This document shows, one piece after another, positions 19,366-28,427 of a stretch of 64,000 nt of DNA. The stretch comes from TMP-24 sp041397305. GTDB taxonomy: Bacteria > Pseudomonadota > Alphaproteobacteria > Rhodobacterales > Rhodobacteraceae. Within the stretch, counting starts at the first letter, position 1, and each line of letters opens with the position of its first letter. The notes under the pieces are model-generated. The model was given only the letters and a program-made list of their open reading frames with translations, had not been told where the DNA came from and did not search any database. The position numbers were made by a program, and so were the translations under genes. The stretch spans positions 106,921 to 170,920 of the forward strand of contig JAWKWX010000007.1 in assembly GCA_041397305.1 (NCBI GenBank), read 5' to 3'.

Positions 19366-19620
19366 ATGGAAGGTCCGAACAAGCTGTTCGACGATCTGTC
19401 GAAACTGATGACCAATGCGATGGGCGTGGCCCAGGGCGCCAAGACCGAGGCGGAGACGGCGATGAAGGGCTGGATCGACCGCTGGCTCGCCGACCGCAAT
19501 TTTGTGACCCGCGAGGAATTCGATGCGGTCCGCGCCATGGCGCAGAAGGCTCGCGAGGAAAACGAGGCGCTTGCAGCGCGGATCGAGGCGCTGGAAGGCG
19601 CGAAGACCAAGAAGAAGTAG
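19366..19620 (+). CDS. ubiK: Ubiquinone biosynthesis accessory factor UbiK (BMFP family)
   Basis: An 84-aa protein with an amphipathic N-terminal helix (LFDDLSKLMTNAMGVAQGAK) and a C-terminal coiled coil (NFVTREEFDAVRAMAQKAREENEALAARIEALE), ending in a Lys-rich tail. This is the layout of YqiC/UbiK, which assists aerobic ubiquinone synthesis and binds membranes. A strong AAGGAGGG site precedes the ATG. It is divergent from lgt. Confidence 0.88.
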   Translation: MEGPNKLFDDLSKLMTNAMGVAQGAKTEAETAMKGWIDRWLADRNFVTREEFDAVRAMAQKAREENEALAARIEALEGAKTKKK

Positions 19621-19822
19621 CCTTGGCGGCACAGGGATCGCGAGCGGGTGGGTCGCGTCGAAATACCCTCGATGAGGGTTGCCTTGACTTGCTGACAAGC
19701 GCGGCGCTAGGACATCGCAGCGCGCACCAGACATTTCTCAGGCGAACCCCTGTTGTGATCCGGCGCTGCAGTCGAGCGAAGAAGCCGCACAGTCGCTTCG
19801 CGTTCAAGCATGCAGAGGTTTG

Positions 19823-20959
19823 ATGAGGCAAATCGCTGAATTGATCGCGCAAAGGCGCGCCGGGGAACGGTCCAAGCCGATCCTGATTGTACACATAGGC
19901 GGCGGAAAGACCGGCAGTTCCGCGATCCAAACATTTCTTGGGCGCAACCGTGTTCAGCTCGCTGCTCAGGGGATCATTGTTCCGGATGAACAGCTCGGTT
20001 CTGGCCGGGGGTACGGCAATCAGGTGTTCTTCTTTGCCGACCTGGCGCAGCGCGCCGATGGCGCCGAGATCCTGAAGGCAAAGCTGAGAGTTCTTGTCGC
20101 AGAACGGCATGTCGGGCGCGGGACGCGCCATCGACCAGGCGAGCCCTCACCCGTGGCGATCGTGCTGAGCGCCGAGAATCTCTCGAATGTGGGAGATCAG
20201 CATCATCTTTTTGAAGGACTCTCGGCAGAGTTCGATATTGCGGTCCTGCTCTATGTGCGCTCACAGGTGAGTTATTATCAGGCAGCCTGGCAGCAATGGC
20301 ATTGCAAGCGCGGCATCGAGCGCCGCCAGTGGTTGGCCCAAAGTGCTCATTTGGGCGATTGGCTTGGCGCTGCCGAGCGTTGGTCCCAGATCGAACCGTC
20401 TGCACTCGAGGTGAAGGTATTTGAACGGAGCCTTCTGGTGGGCGGCGACATTGTCGCGGACTTCTGCGCGACCCTTCGGATTGACCAGATCAGCCTTCTG
20501 CCGAATGACGAGCCCGTCAACGAGGCGCTGGGCGTGCATGTGTCGCGTCTGTTCGAGGATGTACATCACCTGTTCGAAGACACCCATGATAACCGGATCA
20601 GAGACTTCTTGAGGGCGCTCGACATCAGATCCGCCCGACCGCGCGCGGGCGAGACCCTCTTCACCGACGAAGAACTCTGTCTGATCCGGGAACACCATCG
20701 CGAACGCAACAAGGCTCTAAAGGATCGCTTCTTGCCGGACATGGGCGATGCAGAGCTTTTCTCGGATTTCGAAGCTGCGCTGCAATATGTCGATGATGCC
20801 GAAATCACGCGTCGGAACCAGGCCGTTCTGTTCGAACTGTTGCTGAAAGTCAGCCTGTTGACCGAGGAAGACCCGTCCGGGATATCGACCAAGTCACGGG
20901 GTCGCGGCACGCGCATCCCTGCGATCGACCGGGTCCGGCGATGGGCGTTCAGATCGTGA
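19823..20959 (+). CDS. Sulfotransferase-like protein, probable surface glycan modification
   Basis: A 378-aa protein. Near the N-terminus, ILIVHIGGGKTGSSAIQTFLGRN has the shape of the 5'-phosphosulfate-binding loop of P-loop sulfotransferases (usually HIG.xKTGTS/T). Around residue 108, PVAIVLSAENLSN fits the next conserved strand. The rest is not recognisable to me. I chose the ATG at 19823 over the TTG just before it because of the AGAGG upstream. The gene is visibly more AT-rich in its third positions than its neighbours and may have been acquired. Its neighbour is a DUF616 glycosyltransferase-like gene. Confidence 0.55.
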   Translation: MRQIAELIAQRRAGERSKPILIVHIGGGKTGSSAIQTFLGRNRVQLAAQGIIVPDEQLGSGRGYGNQVFFFADLAQRADGAEILKAKLRVLVAERHVGRGTRHRPGEPSPVAIVLSAENLSNVGDQHHLFEGLSAEFDIAVLLYVRSQVSYYQAAWQQWHCKRGIERRQWLAQSAHLGDWLGAAERWSQIEPSALEVKVFERSLLVGGDIVADFCATLRIDQISLLPNDEPVNEALGVHVSRLFEDVHHLFEDTHDNRIRDFLRALDIRSARPRAGETLFTDEELCLIREHHRERNKALKDRFLPDMGDAELFSDFEAALQYVDDAEITRRNQAVLFELLLKVSLLTEEDPSGISTKSRGRGTRIPAIDRVRRWAFRS

Positions 20960-21010
20960 CGGATCGCCGCGGCAGGATCGGGAAATGGTTTTGGATGCCG
21001 GTGCCGGGAC

Positions 21011-21040
21011 GGACTTCGCTTGAGACAACAGGCGAAGTCC
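21011..21040. other. Strong hairpin downstream of the sulfotransferase-like gene
   Basis: GGACTTCGC (21011-21019) and GCGAAGTCC (21032-21040) form a perfect 9-bp stem with a 12-base loop. An alternative pairing brings in CCGGGA and TCCCGG on the outside with a bulge. There is no T-run on either strand, so it is not a classical terminator; it could still stabilise the 3' end of the mRNA. The 241-base gap holding it has no gene. Confidence 0.6.
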
Positions 21041-21200
21041 CGGTGCGCGCGCTGTCCGGCCCGTCTGGGTCAACGCGCGATGGCTTCACCTGAAAGCTCT
21101 GGCCGTTTGGTTCGGATGGTCGGTCCGCTCCAGGCCAGCGTTGAGGACGTGATTGAAGGAGAGGCCTTTCCCAACCGCAAGGCCCGCCTATAGTGGCGCC

Positions 21201-21935
21201 ATGAACCTTGTCCTCTATTCCGCCCATTATGGATCGAAGGAACCGCTGAACCGCGAGGTCTTCGGCCCCTTCACCCATCTGCGGCGCGTTCTCTTCACCG
21301 ACCGGACCGATGTCGACTTCCCCGGGGTCGAGATCGTGCGGGATCCCCTCGACGGTCTCGATCCCGCACGTGCCTCGCGGCGGGCGAAGCTGATGCCGCA
21401 TCGCTATCTGCGCGAGGACTGGTCGCTCTGGCTCGACAACAAGTCCCGGCTGAAGCGCGATCCGCTGGAAATACTCGACCTCGCCACCTCGGGTGCGTCC
21501 GCGCCGTTCTTTGCCTTCCCGCATTTTCGCCGCGATTGCGTCTATCACGAGCTGCAGACCTGCTGGGAAAACGGGCTTGATGACTTTCGCATCCTGAAAG
21601 AACGCCAGCGCACCTACCGGGCCGAGGGCATGCCCGCGCATTCAGGTCTGATCGAGGGCCATTTCATCCTGCGCCGCCATCATGACCCGGTGGTCGCCCA
21701 TTTCGGCGAACGCTGGTTCGAGCATGTGCTGCGCTATTCGCGGCGCGACCAGATTGCCTTTCCCTATCTGGTCTGGAAGCTGGGGCTGCCTTTCGCATTC
21801 ATCCGCGCCCTCGACTGGCGCGAGACGGTCGAGCATGATTTCGTCGATCGCGCGAACCGGGTGCCGGACTTTCCGCGCAAGCATCTGGCCTATCAGGCCG
21901 CGCGGCGGCTCTATCATCGGTTTAGGGCGGGATGA
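21201..21935 (+). CDS. DUF616 / TOD1-like glycosyltransferase-like protein
   Basis: A 244-aa protein with VLYSAHYGSKEPLNREV at the start, RAKLMPHRYL, the acidic WSLWLDNKSRLKRDP and IEGHFILRRHHDPVV, the pattern of DUF616 (related to plant TOD1/MUCI70). In the WLD position normally reading DG/DAN, Asp-Asn is retained. It is probably a sugar transferase acting on surface glycans, inferred from family and from its sulfotransferase-like and capsule neighbours. The ATG at 21201 gives the typical N-terminus; no clear Shine-Dalgarno is seen. Confidence 0.72.
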   Translation: MNLVLYSAHYGSKEPLNREVFGPFTHLRRVLFTDRTDVDFPGVEIVRDPLDGLDPARASRRAKLMPHRYLREDWSLWLDNKSRLKRDPLEILDLATSGASAPFFAFPHFRRDCVYHELQTCWENGLDDFRILKERQRTYRAEGMPAHSGLIEGHFILRRHHDPVVAHFGERWFEHVLRYSRRDQIAFPYLVWKLGLPFAFIRALDWRETVEHDFVDRANRVPDFPRKHLAYQAARRLYHRFRAG

Positions 21936-22115
21936 GGCGTCGCACATCGTGCGGTCAGCGAGGAGCCCAGTAAGGGGTAACAAGCGGCCTGCCGGGCCTG
22001 AGTCTTTGCCGCCACAGATCACTCGCCCAAATATGGTGCGCCGAAAAAGCCCCTACCCATCCTTTTGGTGCGTGCCTATAGTTCTTGCGGGCAAAGGGTT
22101 TTCGGGGAGATATCC

Positions 22116-22583
22116 ATGCGCTGTCCGTTTTGCGGAAATGTCGATACGCAGGTGAAGGACAGCCGCCCGGCTGAAGATCATGTCTCGATCCGGCGGCGGC
22201 GCTTCTGCGCGGCTTGCGGCGGGCGCTTCACCACATACGAGCGTGTGCAGCTCCGCGACCTCGTGGTGATCAAATCCTCTGGCCGACGCGAGGATTTCGA
22301 CCGCTCGAAGCTTGAACGCTCGATCCGCATCGCGATGCAGAAACGCCCGATCGAGCCCGAACGGATCGACCAGATGATTTCCGGCATCGTGCGCCGTCTT
22401 GAAAGCCTGGGCGAGACCGACATCCCCTCGAAGACCATCGGCGAAATCGTGATGGAAACGCTGGCGCGGATCGACACGGTTGCCTATGTGCGCTTCGCCA
22501 GCGTCTACAAGAATTTCCAGGCCGCCGACGATTTCGACAAGTTCGTCTCCGAACTGCGCCCGGCGGCCGGCGCCGAGGAGTGA
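22116..22583 (+). CDS. nrdR: Transcriptional repressor NrdR
   Basis: A 155-aa regulator of ribonucleotide reductase genes. It has the N-terminal zinc ribbon (Cys3, Cys6, Cys31, Cys34) with the family sequence MRCPFCGNVDTQVKDSRP, followed by the ATP-cone domain from about residue 46. The ATG at 22116 is preceded by GGGGAGA; the open frame upstream is not used. The stop overlaps the ribD GTG start (GTGA), the classical nrdR-ribD coupling. A TATAGT at 22077-22082 could be the -10 of the operon. Confidence 0.96.
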   Translation: MRCPFCGNVDTQVKDSRPAEDHVSIRRRRFCAACGGRFTTYERVQLRDLVVIKSSGRREDFDRSKLERSIRIAMQKRPIEPERIDQMISGIVRRLESLGETDIPSKTIGEIVMETLARIDTVAYVRFASVYKNFQAADDFDKFVSELRPAAGAEE

Positions 22584-23677
22584 GCGGCGCGGACGACCGC
22601 GCCTTCATGGCTCAGGCGATCGCGCTGGGCGCGCGCGGGCTCGGCCGGGTCTGGCCCAATCCGGCCGTCGGCTGCGTGATCGTGAAAGGCGGCAGGATCG
22701 TCGGCCGCGGCTGGACCGCCGATGGCGGGCGACCCCATGCCGAACCGCAGGCGCTCGCCCAGGCAGGCGCGCTGGCGCGCGGCGCAACGGTTTACGTGAG
22801 CCTTGAGCCTTGCGCCCATCATGGCAAGACCCCGCCCTGCGCGGAGGCCTTGATCGCCGCCGGGGTGGCTCGGGTGGTCACGGCGATCGAAGACCCGGAC
22901 CCGCGTGTCGGGGGCAGGGGGCACGGGTTGCTCCGCGATGCCGGGATCGCGGTGGAAACCGGCTTGCTCGAAGACGCGGCGCGGTCGGTCCAGAAGGGTT
23001 TCCTCAGCCGTATCCATCTCGGGCGGCCGATGCTGACGCTGAAGCTGGCAACGAGCCTAGACGGCCGGATCGCCACCGCCCGGGGCGAAAGCCGCTGGAT
23101 CACCGGACCCGAGGCGCGGCGGCGCGTGCACCTGATGCGGGCGCACCACGACGCGGTTCTGGTCGGGGCGGGAACGGCGCGGGCCGATGATCCGCTGCTC
23201 ACCGTGCGCGATCTTGGCGTCGCGCGGCAGCCGGTGCGGATCGTTGCCGCGCGCGCGCTCGACCTGCCGCGCGAGGGTCATCTGGCAAGGACCGCCAGAG
23301 AGATCCCGCTCTGGCTGCTGCATGGCCCGCAGGCCCCGGCCGTAGCGCGCGACCAATGGGCCGCGCTGGGTGCGCGTCTCATCGAAGTGCCGCTCGCGGA
23401 CGGCGGTCTCGACATGCAGGCAGCCTTCCGGAGGCTTGGTGCGCTTGGCCTGACGCGGGTCTTCTGCGAAGGCGGCGGGGCACTGGCGGCGACGCTCATC
23501 CGTGCCGATCTGGCGGACGAGCTGGCTTTGTTCACCGCCGGTGTCGCGCTAGGCGGCGATGCCCGACCCGGGGTCGGCGCGCTGGATCTTGCCGCGCTGT
23601 CCGACGCCGGACGCTACCGGCTGGAGGAGCTTTGCCCGGTCGGCGGCGATGTGCTGAGCCGCTGGTCGCGGGTGTGA
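22580..23677 (+). CDS. ribD: Bifunctional riboflavin deaminase-reductase RibD
   Basis: A 365-aa enzyme with two domains for the second and third steps of riboflavin synthesis. The deaminase domain has the zinc motifs HAEPQAL and PCAHHGKTPPC; the reductase domain begins with MLTLKLATSLDGRIATARGESRWITG. The start is GTG at 22580, overlapping the nrdR stop by four bases. It is separated from ribE by three capsule genes on the other strand, so the rib operon is split here. Confidence 0.95.
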   Translation: MSGADDRAFMAQAIALGARGLGRVWPNPAVGCVIVKGGRIVGRGWTADGGRPHAEPQALAQAGALARGATVYVSLEPCAHHGKTPPCAEALIAAGVARVVTAIEDPDPRVGGRGHGLLRDAGIAVETGLLEDAARSVQKGFLSRIHLGRPMLTLKLATSLDGRIATARGESRWITGPEARRRVHLMRAHHDAVLVGAGTARADDPLLTVRDLGVARQPVRIVAARALDLPREGHLARTAREIPLWLLHGPQAPAVARDQWAALGARLIEVPLADGGLDMQAAFRRLGALGLTRVFCEGGGALAATLIRADLADELALFTAGVALGGDARPGVGALDLAALSDAGRYRLEELCPVGGDVLSRWSRV

Positions 23678-23727
23678 CGCGCAGGAACGGGCCGCACATC
23701 GGGCCTTGCAGCCCCTCTTCGCGAGGA

Positions 23728-23743
23728 GGGCGCGGTCGCGCCC
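23728..23743. terminator. GC-rich hairpin between convergent ribD and kpsC
   Basis: GGGCGC (23728-23733) pairs with GCGCCC (23738-23743) around a GGTC loop, and a weaker hairpin with a TTCG centre sits just before it (about 23715-23727). It lies in the 80-base gap between two converging genes. No T-run follows on either strand, so the terminator call rests on position and stem strength only. Confidence 0.4.
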
Positions 23744-23757
23744 GAGGAGCGGCCCCC

Positions 23758-25800
23758 TCAGCGCCAGAGCCGGGATTGGCTTGCCAATAGGCCCTGAAGT
23801 TTCGAGAGGACCCGATAGCCAGCCGCCGGTCGCGGAACCTCGCCCTTCGAAAGCCGCTCCACGATCACCTCGACGGGGCAGGGCAGACCGGTCAGCGGAT
23901 CGCGGTAGCGGGGATAGGCGACAAGCGCGGCATGGACGAGCTTTTCCAGCGTGGGCCGCGCCTTGCGATGCGGGATCGGGGGCGCGAGGTCGCGGGTGAG
24001 GCCCCAGCCCGCATAAAAGGGCGCGCCGAGGCAGGTCACGGGCTTGCCGCGCAGAAGTGCCTCGAAACCGAGCGTCGACGTGATCGTCCAGACCTCGTCG
24101 ATTTCGGGGAGAAGTGCCGCCGGATCGGCGGCGCGTACCAAGATCGCCGCGCGCGCGGTCAGCTCGGGCAGCGGGATCGGGCCCGGCCGGAGGCCGGCCT
24201 CAACGTCGGGATGAGGTTTGTAAAGGATCACCGCATCGGGGTTTTCGGCCCGGGCGCGATCCAGAAGCGCGAGGTTCCTGCGCACCTCGCCCGCGCCGAG
24301 CCGGACAGACGCGTCATCTTCGACCTGACCCGCGACCAGGATGCGGCGCCCTTCGGGCAAGAGGGGACGTGCGCCGCCGGTATTGTACTTGCTCAGTCCG
24401 GCCCGGGTGATCGCGGCGATCAGCTTGCGGGCACGCTCCTCCTCTGCGGCGACAGGCGGCGCGGCGATCAGCCGGTCGAGATCGCTTTCCCGCGATGGAT
24501 CGTAATAGATGCCGCGCCCATCGGCGACCAATGACAGGGGCGGCACCAGCTCTGCGCCCAGCCCGCGCGAGCGCAGAAGCCCGTCCTCGACGCGCCTGAT
24601 TGGGGGCGCGTCTCCTGTGGCCTCGGGGGCGGAAGCACCCCACGCCAGCAGGGTGCGGCCGGTGGCCCGCGCCTCTTCCAGCGCCCGCGCGCCCTCGCGG
24701 AACAGGATGGGCTTTTCGCGCCCGTAGAATTTCTGCAGATGTGCCCGCTTCCACAGCCGCATGCCGGTCGCGACATGGCCCGTCCGATCCTCGCGGAAGG
24801 CCCGCACCTCTGCCTCCAGCTGATCCAGCATCTCCTCGAAACTGCACAGCCGGTCGCGGCAGGGGTCGTACCAGGTGGGATAGAGGATCATGGCGGCGGC
24901 GAAGAGCTGGGCGCGGGTAAGTTTCCGCTGGCGTCGCCAGACCGGCTGGCGGTCGTCGGTCAGGCCCCATCCCGCATAGAAGGGCTGGCCGAAGACATGG
25001 GGTCTGTGCCCGGCCAGGATCGCCTCGAACCCCATCTGGGACGAAACGGTATAGACCGCGATTGCCCCTTCGAAGAGCGCCTGCGGCGTGAGCGCGGGGT
25101 CGGCAAAACCGATAGGCCCCATCGCCCTGTCTTCCGGCCCGTAATGGCCGGTCCGGTGCCCCGCGCCGGTTTCGGGATGGCTGCGGATCAGAATGGGTCG
25201 GCCGGGATGTTCGTCCATCGCGACGAACAGCATTTCGCGGAAGGTCGCCGTCGTCGCCCCGCCATGGGTGATCGAGGCGTCACCCTTCGTCTGGTCGATC
25301 ACCAGCACATAGCCGGGTGGCGGGGGCGGCGCGGCCGGATCGGCGAGATTGTACTTGGAAAGATGCCCGGCCGCGATCCGCGCCATGCCGGCGCGGGCAC
25401 GTGCCAGAAGATGGCTGTCGTCCAGTGGATGGGTCGAAAGCAGCATTTCCAGATCCGAGGGCACGTCCGCGGCGAAATGGACGCCACGCCGATCCAGCAA
25501 CAGGCCGAGCGGCGGCGCGCCGTCGCGGCCGAGTTTCACCGAGCGCAGGAACGGGTCCTCGACCCGCAGCACCGGCCGGTCGAGCTTTTCCGCCACCGCC
25601 TCGCCGCGTGGGGCGGTCGGGCTCTTGCCCCAGACACCGACATGGTCACCCGCGCCAAGGGGCGCGCCCAGCCGCACGTCCCAGCCCTTCAGCGCAAGAA
25701 TGCGACGGATGCGCGTCTGGGTAAGAAAGCCGCCGTTATAGACAAACAGCCGCCGGGCACTGTCGTGACCGGCGTCCGGGGGCGTCGGGGGGCCGTTCAA
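23758..25800 (-). CDS. kpsC: Capsule linker beta-Kdo transferase KpsC
   Basis: A 680-aa protein, the length of E. coli KpsC, made of two homologous halves. RVEDPFLRS, LLLDRRGVHF, LSKYN and FYAGWGLTDD in the first half recur as RVEDGLLRS, LVADGRGIYY, LSKYN and FYAGWGLTRD in the second. KpsC extends the poly-Kdo linker on lysophosphatidylglycerol that anchors group 2-type capsules. I set the start at the TTG at 25800 (overlapping the stop of the upstream gene as TTGA); the frame is open 25 codons further but inside that gene. It is the last gene of a three-gene minus-strand unit. Confidence 0.87.
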   Translation of the reverse strand: MNGPPTPPDAGHDSARRLFVYNGGFLTQTRIRRILALKGWDVRLGAPLGAGDHVGVWGKSPTAPRGEAVAEKLDRPVLRVEDPFLRSVKLGRDGAPPLGLLLDRRGVHFAADVPSDLEMLLSTHPLDDSHLLARARAGMARIAAGHLSKYNLADPAAPPPPPGYVLVIDQTKGDASITHGGATTATFREMLFVAMDEHPGRPILIRSHPETGAGHRTGHYGPEDRAMGPIGFADPALTPQALFEGAIAVYTVSSQMGFEAILAGHRPHVFGQPFYAGWGLTDDRQPVWRRQRKLTRAQLFAAAMILYPTWYDPCRDRLCSFEEMLDQLEAEVRAFREDRTGHVATGMRLWKRAHLQKFYGREKPILFREGARALEEARATGRTLLAWGASAPEATGDAPPIRRVEDGLLRSRGLGAELVPPLSLVADGRGIYYDPSRESDLDRLIAAPPVAAEEERARKLIAAITRAGLSKYNTGGARPLLPEGRRILVAGQVEDDASVRLGAGEVRRNLALLDRARAENPDAVILYKPHPDVEAGLRPGPIPLPELTARAAILVRAADPAALLPEIDEVWTITSTLGFEALLRGKPVTCLGAPFYAGWGLTRDLAPPIPHRKARPTLEKLVHAALVAYPRYRDPLTGLPCPVEVIVERLSKGEVPRPAAGYRVLSKLQGLLASQSRLWR

Positions 25801-26930
25801 TTGCCCTGCGCGAGCGAACCGACCGAATTGGCCGAACTGGCAGTACCGGTCAGCACGGCAAGCGTCTTCTGCCACTGAACATAGGGCGCTTCGGTCACAT
25901 AAAGCGTATCGCCATCGCGGATGAGGAAATCGCGGGCGTTGAAGAGCCCGTCAGGCTCCGTCAGGTTCAGCACATAGGCCACACGCTGGGGGCCTTTCAG
26001 ATCGTTCCGGCCAAGGACGGCGCGGGCGATCGCCTCGCTTTCGTCACGCAGCACGAACACGCCCTTGGGGTCGGCGAAATTGGTCGAAAGGCCGCCGACC
26101 TGCGCAAGCGCCTCGATCGCGGTCAGGGTCGGGGTTTCGAATTGCACGCGGCTTTGCGCGCCGGTCGCTCCCATCGCGGTGAAGGCGCGCGGATCGGCCT
26201 CGACAAGGATGATGTCGCCGGGGCGAAGGGCTATGTCCATCGCCGGGTTTTCATAGATATCGACCAGGCGGGCCTTGCCCGAAGCCTTGCCGCGGGTCAC
26301 GGTCACCTGCGCGGCCTGCGGATCGACCGCCACGCCGCCTGCCCGCGCGATCATCGCCGAGAGGGATCGCGTCGGCCGCTCGATCTGATAGACGCCCTGA
26401 CCGCCGATATCGCCGATGACCGAAACCGTCGCGCCGTCGCCGGCGAGCCGCGTCACCTCGACCTGCGGGTCGGGGGTTTGTTCGGCAAGCTTGTCGGTGA
26501 TGATCCGCCGAAGCTCCTCGACCGAGTTGCCGGCGGCCTTCACCCGGCCCGCATAGGGCACGAAGATGAAGCCCTGGCCGTCGACCTGAATTTCCTGGAG
26601 CGGCGTCGCCTTGTTGCCCTTGGCCAGAAGCCCGTTGTCGACGTTTTCCCAGATCACGAGGCCAAGCTTGTCACCCGGTCGGACATCGTCGGACCCGACC
26701 AGACCCGCCTGGCGGAAAGCCGCCGGGAAACCGATCGGCGCCTCTTCCCCGGTCAGTCTCGCGACGCGGGCGTCAACGGGAACGATGAAGGAATTGCCCT
26801 TCTGCTCGACGCTGCCGGAGAGGATTTCCTTTTTCGTCGGCCCGGAACGCGGCAGGCCGCAGGCAGCGACCAATGCTACCACGGTAACAAGAACCAGACT
26901 GCGCGTCCGGCGTTTGCCAGATTGGATCAC
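25797..26930 (-). CDS. Outer-membrane polysaccharide export lipoprotein (Wza/KpsD-type OPX)
   Basis: About 377 aa. The N-terminus has a basic patch, a hydrophobic stretch and the lipobox VAAC, so it should be a lipoprotein. The Poly_export domain follows (VRPGDKLGLVIWENVDNG to VEVTRLA) and then SLBB-type repeats (VSVIGDIGGQGVYQIE; ALAQVGGLSTN). It should form the outer-membrane channel for the capsule. The start is uncertain: I prefer the GTG at 26930, which begins the signal peptide properly; the next upstream possibility is a TTG at 26990. It lies 73 bases after kpsS and overlaps kpsC. Confidence 0.85.
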   Translation of the reverse strand: MIQSGKRRTRSLVLVTVVALVAACGLPRSGPTKKEILSGSVEQKGNSFIVPVDARVARLTGEEAPIGFPAAFRQAGLVGSDDVRPGDKLGLVIWENVDNGLLAKGNKATPLQEIQVDGQGFIFVPYAGRVKAAGNSVEELRRIITDKLAEQTPDPQVEVTRLAGDGATVSVIGDIGGQGVYQIERPTRSLSAMIARAGGVAVDPQAAQVTVTRGKASGKARLVDIYENPAMDIALRPGDIILVEADPRAFTAMGATGAQSRVQFETPTLTAIEALAQVGGLSTNFADPKGVFVLRDESEAIARAVLGRNDLKGPQRVAYVLNLTEPDGLFNARDFLIRDGDTLYVTEAPYVQWQKTLAVLTGTASSANSVGSLAQGN

Positions 26931-27003
26931 TCTTCGGTTTCCGTACGTTACCTGCCTCTTTGGATGCGATGCTAGCGGCTGTGGGGGCAAAAAAACAGTC
27001 CTC

Positions 27004-28308
27004 TCAGTTCACCACCCGGATGTGTTGCCGCTCTGCCGCGTCTGCCAGCAGGAGTGTCGCATAGGGATCGAGTGGCGCCAGCATCATGTCCACCACCCGC
27101 CTTAGCGCCCTGCGGCGCCCCGCCGCCGAATAGAAACCGCCCGGAACCTGGGAGGTTTCCAGAAGGAACTGCCGATAATCGGCATAGGCGCGCGAATCGG
27201 GCCGATCGGGCGCGGCGAAGAAATCGGCGAGCGCTTGCGGCGAGACGAATTCCGGCTTGTCATAGACGGCGCGGCCCAGGACCTTCACTGGCAACCCCCG
27301 CCACAAGGCTTGCTGGGCGGCGGTCGAATTGACCGTCACCGCGCTCGCCGCCTCGCGCAGGAGCCGCGCCAGCTTGCCGCCGGTTACGAAATGGACCCGT
27401 GTCGCGAGGCCGCGCGCCGCAGCCCCCTCGCGGATCAGCCGGGCCAGCGGCACGCGCCCGTCTTCCAGCGGATGGGCCTTGAAGACCAGATGGTGATGCG
27501 CCGCGGCACCCCGTGCGAAAGCATCAAGGCAGAGCGTGACGAAATCTGCCATCGAGGCGAAGTCGGAATGGGTGCGGAAGCTCGCGTCATGTTCCAGTTG
27601 CAGCAGCACCAGATGATAGGGAAAGCCGCTCTGCCGGATGCGCCGCTCGGCAAGCCGCCGCCCGACCCGTGCGAGCGGCATCATGAGGAACCGCCTGAGA
27701 TGCATACGCGCCTCGTGCGCCACGCCGACCTCGCGGTGCGGCCGGTGGCCGGGATAGGCGCGGTTCAGGGTCAGGATCAGGAAATGGTAAAGCGCGCCAT
27801 AGAACATATGCTCGCGCATGTCGCCCCAATGGACCGGCGCGGGCGGCTGTTCGGCGCCGGGCCGGGCGAGCGCGGCACGCATGGTGGCGAGGTCAAGGTC
27901 CATCAGCCGCGAATGGCCGTTCGATCCGTCGCGTTCGTAGGTGATCCAGTAGGGCCTGAGATAACCCTCCTCGAACACGTGGATGCGGAGGCCGCGCTCT
28001 TTGGCCAGCCCGATCGCCGTGGCGTGAACCGGTCGGCTGTCGCCGTAAAGCACCAGATCGGTGATGCGCAGTTCTGTCAGCAGGCTTTCAAGGCGCGTCT
28101 CCCATTCATTGGGAGGTGCCCGAAAGGCGACATAGTTCGGGCGGCGCCAGAAAAACTCGTCCCCCCGGTTGAAGCCCACACGCCAGACCTCGGCGCCTGC
28201 GGCGCAGAGCAGATCGCCAAGCCGCGCGAAGAACGGCCCGTGCGGCCCCTGCAGGAGGAGGAAGCGCCGGTCGGCGGCAGACAGGAGGGGCAGGGAATAT
28301 CGGGTCAT
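27004..28308 (-). CDS. kpsS: Capsule linker Kdo transferase KpsS
   Basis: A 434-aa member of the Capsule_synth family: FLLLQGPHGPFFARLGDLL, VLYGDSRPVHATAIGLAKERGLRIHVFEEGYLRPYWIT (given here in two functional parts: DSRP and FEEGYLRP are the family hallmarks) and FKAHPLEDGR. KpsS adds the first Kdo to lysophosphatidylglycerol at the inner membrane. It heads the unit kpsS-OPX-kpsC and is divergent from ribE. No kpsMTE-type ABC exporter, kpsF or kpsU is in the window, so those parts must be elsewhere. Confidence 0.87.
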   Translation of the reverse strand: MTRYSLPLLSAADRRFLLLQGPHGPFFARLGDLLCAAGAEVWRVGFNRGDEFFWRRPNYVAFRAPPNEWETRLESLLTELRITDLVLYGDSRPVHATAIGLAKERGLRIHVFEEGYLRPYWITYERDGSNGHSRLMDLDLATMRAALARPGAEQPPAPVHWGDMREHMFYGALYHFLILTLNRAYPGHRPHREVGVAHEARMHLRRFLMMPLARVGRRLAERRIRQSGFPYHLVLLQLEHDASFRTHSDFASMADFVTLCLDAFARGAAAHHHLVFKAHPLEDGRVPLARLIREGAAARGLATRVHFVTGGKLARLLREAASAVTVNSTAAQQALWRGLPVKVLGRAVYDKPEFVSPQALADFFAAPDRPDSRAYADYRQFLLETSQVPGGFYSAAGRRRALRRVVDMMLAPLDPYATLLLADAAERQHIRVVN

Positions 28309-28427
28309 GCGCGTTTCAGTCTGGCGGTTTTTCCTGGCCTTGTCATTCTCTCGACGATCCGGATCCCGCCGCCATGCTCTTGCGCCAGCGCGCCGCGCTC
28401 GCTAGGCAATCGGGAAAGGAGCCGCTC

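Noticed and set aside
28309..28427. Possible FMN riboswitch upstream of ribE
   Set aside because: The 119-base gap is too short and I see none of the conserved RFN element blocks there or upstream of ribB or ribH.
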